DNA from: an uncultured Pluralibacter sp.
GTDB lineage: Bacteria > Pseudomonadota > Gammaproteobacteria > Enterobacterales > Enterobacteriaceae
Reading direction: 5' to 3'
Length of the DNA: 64,000 nt
NCBI RefSeq assembly: GCF_913775985.1
Contig: NZ_CAJYMB010000088.1
Span: 1 to 64,000, forward strand
Shown piece by piece: positions 57,821 to 64,000 of this stretch; within the stretch, counting starts at the first letter, position 1; each line of letters opens with the position of its first letter. The position numbers were made by a program, and so were the translations under genes. The notes below the pieces were generated by a model that saw only the letters and a program-made list of their open reading frames with translations, searched no databases and was not told the origin of the DNA.

Positions 57821-58783
57821 ATGATTAAGAAGATCGGTGTGTTGACAAGCGGCGGTGATGCGCCAGGCATGAACGCAGCCATTCGCGGCGTAGTACGCTC
57901 GGCGCTGGCTGAAGGTTTAGAAGTGTTTGGCATCTATGATGGTTATCTCGGGCTGTATGAAGACCGTATGGTTCAGCTCGACCGTTACAGCGTATCCGAT
58001 ATGATTAACCGCGGCGGTACCTTCCTCGGCTCCGCGCGCTTCCCGGAGTTCCGTGAAGAGCACATCCGCGCAGTGGCTATCGAAAACATGAAACGACGCG
58101 GCCTCGACGCGCTGGTAGTTATCGGCGGTGACGGCTCCTACATGGGGGCAAAGCGCCTGACCGAAATGGGCTTTCCGTGCATCGGCCTGCCGGGCACCAT
58201 TGATAACGATATTAAAGGCACCGACTACACCATTGGCTACTTCACCGCGCTCGGCACGGTGGTTGAGGCCATTGACCGCCTGCGCGATACCTCCTCTTCA
58301 CACCAGCGTATCTCCATTGTTGAAGTCATGGGCCGCTACTGCGGCGATCTGACGCTGGCTGCGGCCATTGCCGGCGGCTGCGAGTTCGTGGTTGTGCCGG
58401 AAGTTGAGTTCAGCCGCGATGACCTGGTGTCTGAAATCAAAGCCGGTATCGCCAAAGGTAAAAAGCACGCTATCGTGGCCATCACCGAGCACATGTGCGA
58501 CGTTGACGAGCTGGCTCATTTCATTGAGAAAGAGACCGGACGTGAAACCCGCGCGACCGTACTGGGCCACATCCAGCGCGGCGGCTCTCCGGTGCCTTAT
58601 GACCGCATTCTTGCCTCCCGAATGGGTTCTTACGCGATTGAGCTGCTGCTGGAAGGCTACGGCGGCCGCTGCGTCGGCATCCAGAACGAGAAGCTGGTTC
58701 ACCACGATATCATCGACGCGATCGAAAACATGAAGCGCCCGTTCAGAACCGACATGATGGACTGCGCGAAAAAGCTTTACTGA
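57821..58783 (+). CDS. pfkA: 6-phosphofructokinase isozyme I
   Basis: PfkA phosphorylates fructose-6-phosphate with ATP, the committed step of glycolysis, as an allosteric tetramer. [18 protein letters not shown] binds ATP, and [16 protein letters not shown] contains the catalytic Asp. [16 protein letters not shown] and the effector residues are conserved. Length 320 aa equals E. coli. In E. coli sbp-cdh-tpiA and others follow; here rraA lies immediately downstream in the opposite direction. Confidence 0.99.
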   Translation: MIKKIGVLTSGGDAPGMNAAIRGVVRSALAEGLEVFGIYDGYLGLYEDRMVQLDRYSVSDMINRGGTFLGSARFPEFREEHIRAVAIENMKRRGLDALVVIGGDGSYMGAKRLTEMGFPCIGLPGTIDNDIKGTDYTIGYFTALGTVVEAIDRLRDTSSSHQRISIVEVMGRYCGDLTLAAAIAGGCEFVVVPEVEFSRDDLVSEIKAGIAKGKKHAIVAITEHMCDVDELAHFIEKETGRETRATVLGHIQRGGSPVPYDRILASRMGSYAIELLLEGYGGRCVGIQNEKLVHHDIIDAIENMKRPFRTDMMDCAKKLY

Positions 58784-58795
58784 TTCGCTGATGCA

Positions 58796-58826
58796 AAAAG
58801 GCCTTCTCGCTGAGAAGGCCTTTTTT
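58796..58826. terminator. Bidirectional terminator between pfkA and rraA
   Basis: AAAAAGGCCTTCTC-GC-TGAGAAGGCCTTTTTT is symmetric and serves both convergent genes. It fills most of the 66-bp gap. Confidence 0.93.
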
Positions 58827-58849
58827 ATGTCCCGAAAACGCCGCCGCTG

Positions 58850-59335
58850 TTACTCGATGTCGAGCGCGTCCTCTGACAGGATGATGCCGGTATTGTCCGC
58901 GTACAGATGGTCGCCAGAGAAGAAGGTCACACCGCCGAAGTTAACGCGAACGTCGCTTTCGCCAATGCCTTCACCGGCAGCACCGACTGGAATGGCCGCC
59001 AGCGCCTGGATCCCCAGATCCAGCTCTTCCAGATCGTCCACCTGACGTACCGCGCCGTAAACCACGATGCCTTCCCATTCGTTCTGCACCGCCAGTTTGC
59101 CGAGGTCGGCGTCGATCAGCGCCCGGCGTACCGAGCCGCCGCCGTCAACCAGCAGGATCCGGCCGCGGCCGTTTTCTTCGAGCATGTCGTACAGCAGCCC
59201 GTTATCCTCGAAACACTTCACCGTGATGATTTGACCACCAAAGGAAGACCGGCCGCCAAAATTGGAGAACAGCGGTTCAACCACGTTGACATCTTCCTGG
59301 TAGATGTCGCAAAGCTCGGATGTATCGTATTTCAT
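58850..59335 (-). CDS. rraA: Ribonuclease E activity regulator RraA
   Basis: RraA binds RNase E and inhibits mRNA decay in the degradosome. It is a 161-aa trimeric protein with a methyltransferase-like fold that is not itself a methylase. It matches E. coli RraA throughout ([50 protein letters not shown]). It is transcribed downstream of menA as in E. coli. Confidence 0.97.
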   Translation of the reverse strand: MKYDTSELCDIYQEDVNVVEPLFSNFGGRSSFGGQIITVKCFEDNGLLYDMLEENGRGRILLVDGGGSVRRALIDADLGKLAVQNEWEGIVVYGAVRQVDDLEELDLGIQALAAIPVGAAGEGIGESDVRVNFGGVTFFSGDHLYADNTGIILSEDALDIE

Positions 59336-59426
59336 AGGGTTAACTTCAGTTGCCGCGAGTTATTTCAGTATATCGCGTGAAACGCATTGTTGGCAAAATC
59401 ATCAATTGTTAATTGATATTTGTCAG

Positions 59427-60353
59427 CTAAGCGGCGAAGTGGCTGATAACGATCCCCACCACAAACAGCAGGTTAGTCAGAATAGCCCCTTTCACGGTGC
59501 GCTCCAGCATTGGGCGCATATCCACCGGATCGAGGTGGCTCAGGATGAAGCGGGCCTGTTTTACCAGCAGCGGCGCGGCGAGAATGAACATCCAGCCCCA
59601 CAGGCTGTGAACCTCAAGCAGGACGAACAGCGCCAGGCACAGCGGGGCGCCAGCCAGCAGGCAGGCGTGGTAGCGGCGGGCGTTTACCGGACCGAGGCGC
59701 ACGGCTAGCGTGTTTTTACCGTTCTCGCGATCGCTGTCGATATCGCGCATGTTGTTAACGTTCAGCACCGCGGTTGCCAGCAGGCCGCAGGCGGTTGCCG
59801 GCAGGAACATAATGGCTTCTACCGTGTGCGACTGCAGATACCAGCTGCCGATAACGCTGAGCCAGCCAAAGAAAATCAGCACTGATATATCGCCGAGGCC
59901 AATATAGCCGTAAGGTTTTGTGCCGACGGTATAGGTGATGGCGGCGACGATAGAGAGCAGGCCGAGCACCAGAAAACCAAGAAAGTCCTGCATGGATTGC
60001 CATGAGGCAATCAGCAGCGCGAGGCCGGAGACGCAAATCAGCGCAACGGTGATGATTAGCGCACGCTTCATTTGAGCCTGGGTAATCGCCCCTTTCTGCA
60101 TCCCGCGCAGCGGCCCGAGCCGGTCCGGTTTATCGCTGCCCTTCACGGCATCGCCGTAATCGTTCGCCAGATTGGAGAGGATTTGCAGTAAACCCGCGGT
60201 GATCAGCGCCAGCAGCGCCACCAGCGGATCGAAATGGCCCTGCCACCAGGCCAGCGCAATACCGACAATAATGGCTGAGAAAGCCAGGGGAAGTGTTTTG
60301 GGGCGAAGGCTTTCCAGCCAGGCCTGAGAGCGGCTTATTGAGTGTTCGGTCAT
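59427..60353 (-). CDS. menA: 1,4-dihydroxy-2-naphthoate octaprenyltransferase
   Basis: MenA attaches the octaprenyl chain to DHNA, giving demethylmenaquinone in the inner membrane. It is a UbiA-superfamily protein with about eight helices. The Asp-rich motif NDYGDAVKGSDKPDRLGP (about 67-84) and the second motif NNMRDIDSDRENGK are intact. The ATG at 60353 gives 308 aa as in E. coli; an upstream in-frame start at 60365 adds four residues. It lies 80 bp downstream of hslU. Confidence 0.97.
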   Translation of the reverse strand: MTEHSISRSQAWLESLRPKTLPLAFSAIIVGIALAWWQGHFDPLVALLALITAGLLQILSNLANDYGDAVKGSDKPDRLGPLRGMQKGAITQAQMKRALIITVALICVSGLALLIASWQSMQDFLGFLVLGLLSIVAAITYTVGTKPYGYIGLGDISVLIFFGWLSVIGSWYLQSHTVEAIMFLPATACGLLATAVLNVNNMRDIDSDRENGKNTLAVRLGPVNARRYHACLLAGAPLCLALFVLLEVHSLWGWMFILAAPLLVKQARFILSHLDPVDMRPMLERTVKGAILTNLLFVVGIVISHFAA

Positions 60354-60432
60354 AGTTCCAGCCAATAAAATGGGGGCTAACTCCGTAGAGTTTATGCCCC
60401 CATCGACAGTGATGAAAATGCAATAGCCGCGA

Positions 60433-61767
60433 TTATAGAATAAAACGGCTCAGATCTTCATCTGCCACCAGCTCATCAAGATGTTTGCTGACATATTCCG
60501 CATCAATAGTGATGCTTTCTCCGTCCAGCTCGCTGGCGTCATAGGAAATATCTTCCATTAGACGTTCAAGCACGGTGTGCAGGCGGCGGGCACCGATATT
60601 TTCGGTTGTCTCGTTCACCTGCCATGCGGCTTCGGCAATACGCTTGATGCCGCCGTCGGTGAACTCGATGTTAACGCCTTCGGTCGCCATCAGCGCTTTG
60701 TACTGTACGGTGACGGACGCATTTGGCTCGGTCAGAATGCGCTCGAAGTCTTCGGTGGTCAGCGCTTTCAGCTCAACGCGAATCGGCAGACGTCCCTGCA
60801 GCTCCGGGATCAGGTCTGACGGGCTTGCCACCTGGAACGCGCCGGAGGCGATAAACAGGATGTGGTCGGTTTTGACCATTCCGTGTTTCGTCGATACCGT
60901 GCAGCCTTCCACCAGCGGCAGCAGGTCGCGCTGCACACCTTCGCGGGACACGTCCGGGCCGGAGGAGTTGCCGCCGCGTTTGCAGATTTTGTCGATTTCG
61001 TCGATAAACACGATCCCGTGCTGCTCAACGGCGTCGATGGCGTCCTGCTTCAGCTCTTCCGGATTGACCAGCTTCGCCGCTTCTTCTTCAATCAGCAGCT
61101 TCATGGCGTCTTTGATTTTCAGCTTGCGCGGCTTCTGCTTCTGGCCGCCCAGGTTCTGGAACATCGACTGCAGCTGGCTGGTCATCTCTTCCATGCCCGG
61201 AGGCGCCATAATTTCAACGCCCATCGGTGCCGCGGCGAGATCGATTTCAATCTCTTTATCGTCCAGCTGGCCTTCGCGCAGCTTTTTACGGAACGCCTGG
61301 CGCGCTGCGGACGGCTCCTGAGTAGTCTCCGCCTGGCCCCAGTTATTTTTGGCCGGCGGGATCAGCGCGTCGAGAATGCGCTCTTCCGCCATTTCTTCGG
61401 CGCGGTAGCGATTTTTATCAATGGACTGCATGCGCACCATTTTTACCGCCGCATCGGTCAGATCGCGGATAATAGAATCCACTTCTTTCCCGACGTAGCC
61501 GACTTCGGTGAACTTCGTCGCTTCAACTTTGATGAACGGCGCGTTGGCGAGCTTCGCCAGGCGGCGGGCGATTTCGGTTTTACCAACGCCGGTTGGGCCG
61601 ATCATCAGAATATTTTTTGGCGTAACTTCATGGCGCAGCTCTTCGTCGAGCTGCATGCGGCGCCAGCGGTTACGCAGGGCGATTGCCACAGAACGCTTCG
61701 CGGCGTCCTGACCGATAATGTGCTTGTTCAGTTCGCTGACAATTTCGCGTGGGGTCATTTCAGACAT
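60433..61767 (-). CDS. hslU: ATP-dependent protease ATPase HslU
   Basis: HslU is the AAA+ unfoldase that feeds the HslV peptidase. Walker A is GPTGVGKTE (about 57-65) and Walker B is [10 protein letters not shown]. The intermediate I-domain spans about 110-240, with sensor residues in the C-domain and the C-terminal DLSRFIL tail that docks into HslV. Length is 444 aa. It follows hslV by 9 bp. Confidence 0.98.
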   Translation of the reverse strand: MSEMTPREIVSELNKHIIGQDAAKRSVAIALRNRWRRMQLDEELRHEVTPKNILMIGPTGVGKTEIARRLAKLANAPFIKVEATKFTEVGYVGKEVDSIIRDLTDAAVKMVRMQSIDKNRYRAEEMAEERILDALIPPAKNNWGQAETTQEPSAARQAFRKKLREGQLDDKEIEIDLAAAPMGVEIMAPPGMEEMTSQLQSMFQNLGGQKQKPRKLKIKDAMKLLIEEEAAKLVNPEELKQDAIDAVEQHGIVFIDEIDKICKRGGNSSGPDVSREGVQRDLLPLVEGCTVSTKHGMVKTDHILFIASGAFQVASPSDLIPELQGRLPIRVELKALTTEDFERILTEPNASVTVQYKALMATEGVNIEFTDGGIKRIAEAAWQVNETTENIGARRLHTVLERLMEDISYDASELDGESITIDAEYVSKHLDELVADEDLSRFIL

Positions 61768-61776
61768 GGGAGATCC

Positions 61777-62307
61777 TTACGCTTTAGACGGTAATTCTTC
61801 AATGGTGTGATTGTGGTTGGTATAGATGCAGATATCGCCTGCAATATCCAACGCTTTCACCGCGATATCGCGGGCGTCCATTTCGGTATTTTCAAGCAGG
61901 GCGCGGGCTGCGGCCTGGGCATATGGACCACCGGAACCAATGGCGATCAGATCGTTCTCGGGCTGAACCACATCGCCGTTGCCGGTGATTATCAGGGATG
62001 CATTTTCGTCTGCAACGGCCAACAGCGCTTCCAGCTTGCGCAGCATGCGATCGGTACGCCAGTCTTTTGCCAGCTCAACGGCGGCCTTCACCAGGTGCCC
62101 CTGGTGCATTTCCAGCTTCCGTTCGAACAGTTCAAACAGGGTGAAGGCGTCCGCGGTGCCGCCCGCAAAACCGGCGATCACTTTGTCGTTGTACAGACGA
62201 CGCACTTTTTTCACGTTGCCTTTCATCACGGTGTTGCCAAGCGTAGCCTGACCATCACCGGCGATAACGACATGACCGTTACGGCGAACACTTACTATTG
62301 TTGTCAC
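61777..62307 (-). CDS. hslV: ATP-dependent protease peptidase HslV
   Basis: HslV is a threonine protease of the proteasome beta type. After Met removal the N-terminal Thr (TTIVSVRR) is the nucleophile. Conserved [20 protein letters not shown] and [13 protein letters not shown] follow. The start is GTG, giving 176 aa as in E. coli. It is a heat-shock operon with hslU. The leader carries a stem-loop just upstream. Confidence 0.98.
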   Translation of the reverse strand: MTTIVSVRRNGHVVIAGDGQATLGNTVMKGNVKKVRRLYNDKVIAGFAGGTADAFTLFELFERKLEMHQGHLVKAAVELAKDWRTDRMLRKLEALLAVADENASLIITGNGDVVQPENDLIAIGSGGPYAQAAARALLENTEMDARDIAVKALDIAGDICIYTNHNHTIEELPSKA

Positions 62308-62341
62308 GAGGAGCCCCCTCTGAGTGTAAAACAGAATAGAG

Positions 62342-62362
62342 GCCCCGCACGGAGTACGGGGC
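62342..62362 (-). promoter_or_regulatory. Stem-loop in the hslVU leader
   Basis: GCCCCG and CGGGGC arms around a 9-nt loop lie 34 nt before hslV. E. coli hslVU mRNA has a stabilising 5' stem-loop in this position. It could also act as the ftsN terminator; a second hairpin (GGGGTT/AACCCC, 62393-62406) overlaps the ftsN stop. Confidence 0.6.
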
Positions 62363-62398
62363 AGAATGGAATTAGAGATGGGGGGGTTTTTAGGGGTT

Positions 62399-63400
62399 TC
62401 AACCCCCGGCGGCCAGACGAATGCAGTTTCCGTGGCCTGCGCTCTTCAGGCGAGCCATGGTGCTGTCGGCGCTGGCTTTGCCTTTGACCGGGCCGATAAC
62501 CACGCGGTTCCAGCCGTTGTTGGTAGTGATATGGGAGTCAAAACCTTCAAAAGCCAGCTTAGCGCGGGTGGTTTCTGCCTGTTCGGCACCTTTAAACGAG
62601 CCGCACTGGATCATCCAGCGGCGATCGTCCTGCTTATCGGCAGTCTGTTTCGCTGGCTCCGCTTCGCGGGTGACCGGAGCCGCCTGCTGGGCCTTCGGCT
62701 GACTGGCGGCAGTATGCGCTGGCGTCTGGATCAGATCCTGATACGGCTGCTGCGCGGCAGCAGGTTTATGCTGCGTCTGGCGCGGCTGCTGAACCGGCTG
62801 GTTCTGCACGGTTCGCGGCTGCTCAACCTGGCGCTGCTGGCTACGCGGAGCCTGCACCGGCTGGCTCTGGCTCCACTGCTGCTGCGGCACCTGCTGGGCC
62901 TGTTGCACCTGCTGCGCTACGCGCTGGCGCTGCAGGGTTTGCTTGCGCTGCTCCGGCGTTTGCTCGTTCCACGGCACTTCCGTCAGCTGGGTTGGCTGCT
63001 GGCGCATATCCGCCTGCATCTGGGCCAGCAGCTGGCGCTGCTCGTCGGTAAGCTCGCTGGTATTTTTTACTTCGCCGCCGGCGGAAGGTTCCGTCGGCGC
63101 ACGCACGCCCGGCTGGCGGCTTTCCAGTTCTTTAATATAGCGCCAACGCTCTTCGGGCTTCGGCGGTAAACCATTGCCCGTGACCTGGCGGCTTTTTAAC
63201 GCTTCGGCTTCTTCTTTTTTATGATGGGTAATGAAGTACAAACCACCGATAAAGGCCACCAGCACGGCGGCCGCGATGGCGACCATTGCCGGGGACACAG
63301 CAGGAAGGCTACTTTGCTTTTTGCGGGAGTTCCGTGATGAACCCTTTTTATGCCGCGAAGGAGCCGGCTGGCCGCGGCGTACATAATCTCGTTGTGCCAC
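62399..63400 (-). CDS. ftsN: Cell division protein FtsN
   Basis: FtsN triggers septal peptidoglycan synthesis. A basic cytosolic tail is followed by one membrane helix (about 38-58, [20 protein letters not shown]). The essential periplasmic helices ([14 protein letters not shown]), a Gln/Pro-rich linker and the C-terminal SPOR domain ([20 protein letters not shown] to the end) come next. I take the GTG at 63400 (reads [10 protein letters not shown]), as used in E. coli, giving 333 aa. An ATG eight codons upstream (63424) is also possible. The linker has more Gln repeats than in E. coli. Confidence 0.95.
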   Translation of the reverse strand: MAQRDYVRRGQPAPSRHKKGSSRNSRKKQSSLPAVSPAMVAIAAAVLVAFIGGLYFITHHKKEEAEALKSRQVTGNGLPPKPEERWRYIKELESRQPGVRAPTEPSAGGEVKNTSELTDEQRQLLAQMQADMRQQPTQLTEVPWNEQTPEQRKQTLQRQRVAQQVQQAQQVPQQQWSQSQPVQAPRSQQRQVEQPRTVQNQPVQQPRQTQHKPAAAQQPYQDLIQTPAHTAASQPKAQQAAPVTREAEPAKQTADKQDDRRWMIQCGSFKGAEQAETTRAKLAFEGFDSHITTNNGWNRVVIGPVKGKASADSTMARLKSAGHGNCIRLAAGG

Positions 63401-63501
63401 TCTCGTTTCGCTGTATTTAGTCATTTATCAGGCCGCCATGTTACTTAAGCGGCGGGCCTTTGACCAGAACATGAAGTCTTAAACATCCCCCTGCCGGCGA
63501 C

Positions 63502-64000
63502 TTATTTTTTCGCCGTACTGCCGCGCACGATTAATTCGCAATCCAGCAGCCGCGATCCGCTGCTGACGCTGCGGCCGTTAATCTGATCGAGCAGCAGCAG
63601 CATGGCCTCGCGGCCGATGGCAAAGCGCGGCTGGGAGATGGTGGTGAGCGGCGGATCGCAGAACTCGCTCAGCGAAATATTATCAAAGCCGATAATCGAC
63701 AGGTCGCGAGGAACTTTCAGGCCGCGGCGCTTGGCCAGCGACAGCGCGCCGAGCGCCATAATATCGCTGTGGCAGAAGATGGCCGTTGGCGGCTGCGGCA
63801 GCGCCAGTAGCTGCTCCATTGCGCTGGCCCCGGCTTCATAAGTAAAGTTGCCCCGGGCAATGTAGTGCGGGTCAATGGGCAGCCCGCTGCGGCGCAGCGC
63901 CTGCACGTAACCCTGCAGGCGGTAGTGGCACAGCGGCATCTCTTCCGGGCCGGCAATGCAGCCAATCCGCTGGTGGCCCAGGTCGTGCAAATAGTTAACC
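63502..64000 (-). CDS. cytR: HTH-type repressor CytR (partial, runs off the window)
   Basis: This is the C-terminal effector-binding half of a LacI-family protein that matches E. coli CytR: GHQRIGCIAGPEEMPLCHYR, PPTAIFCHSDIMALGALS, LSIIGFDNISLSEFCDPPLT, and an ending DCELIVRGSTAKK. CytR represses nucleoside uptake and catabolism genes together with CRP and is released by cytidine. The N-terminal HTH and start lie beyond the right edge. It is upstream of ftsN in the same direction, as in E. coli. Confidence 0.95.
   Translation of the reverse strand, partial: VNYLHDLGHQRIGCIAGPEEMPLCHYRLQGYVQALRRSGLPIDPHYIARGNFTYEAGASAMEQLLALPQPPTAIFCHSDIMALGALSLAKRRGLKVPRDLSIIGFDNISLSEFCDPPLTTISQPRFAIGREAMLLLLDQINGRSVSSGSRLLDCELIVRGSTAKK

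Noticed and set aside
62600-63100. The Gln-rich repeats in ftsN as a possible tandem-repeat element.
   Set aside because: They lie in the known low-complexity periplasmic linker of FtsN and keep the frame; no regular nucleotide repeat unit was seen.
1-64000. CRISPR arrays, prophage, tRNA genes or intact insertion sequences.
   Set aside because: No regularly spaced direct repeats, integrase or transposase frames, tRNA-like cloverleaves or phage structural genes were recognised in the window.

Overview
The window is chromosomal DNA of a member of the Enterobacteriaceae close to Escherichia, Klebsiella and Enterobacter. The evidence is the long run of recognisable housekeeping genes in E. coli-like order (5S rRNA, mobBA, srkA-dsbA, polA, spf, engB, csrC, hemN, glnALG, typA, fdoGHI, fdhD, rha genes, sodA, cpxAR, pfkA, menA, hslVU, ftsN, cytR) with proteins that align along their whole length with the E. 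coli ones. I cannot name the genus from the sequence alone.

Layout. 1-8.5 kb: end of an rRNA operon, molybdopterin dinucleotide genes, the Cpx-linked srkA-dsbA pair, an acyltransferase, DNA polymerase I, Spot 42 RNA and EngB. 8.5-21.7 kb: CsrC RNA, yihI-hemN, the nitrogen regulon core glnA-glnL-glnG with its sigma-54 promoter and NtrC enhancers, BipA, and the yihX-yihY-dtd-fabY cluster. 21.7-29.2 kb: formate dehydrogenase O (with an in-frame selenocysteine UGA) and its helpers FdhE and FdhD. A periplasmic two-domain histidine phosphatase sits between fdoI and fdhE. 29.2-31.2 kb: a small DUF1471 protein and an AzlCD-type exporter divergent from an XRE-cupin regulator.

31.2-40.8 kb is the main accessory element. 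It is a GC-rich, tightly overlapping run of genes led by a second Zur-type repressor with a palindromic Zur-like operator in front of it. Downstream lie second copies of folate, tRNA charging, queuosine, carbonic anhydrase, pyrimidine and histidine enzymes (FolE2, CysRS2, YidD2, QueD2, a BASS/ACR3-type transporter, gamma carbonic anhydrase, ThrRS2, PyrC2, HisI2). This looks like a self-regulated zinc-starvation operon that swaps zinc enzymes for backups. Zinc-ligand replacements are visible in PyrC2 and HisI2, but not in CysRS2, ThrRS2 or QueD2. Two unlisted micro-ORFs are coupled to the folE2 and cysS2 starts. 40.8-43.7 kb is an AT-richer patch with an orphan HicB antitoxin, a DUF943 protein, a small membrane protein and an unrecognised protein with GIY-YIG-like sequence signs.

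43.8-52.1 kb: rhamnose catabolism (rhaM, a FucO-type lactaldehyde reductase, rhaD, rhaA, rhaB; divergent rhaSR; rhaT), with an intergenic palindromic repeat between rhaA and rhaD. 52.3-64 kb: sodA with a Fur box, yiiM, cpxA/cpxR divergent from cpxP, fieF, pfkA, rraA, menA, hslVU, ftsN and the end of cytR. pfkA and rraA are direct neighbours here, whereas about a dozen genes (sbp, tpiA, fpr, glpFKX, zapB and others) separate them in E. coli.
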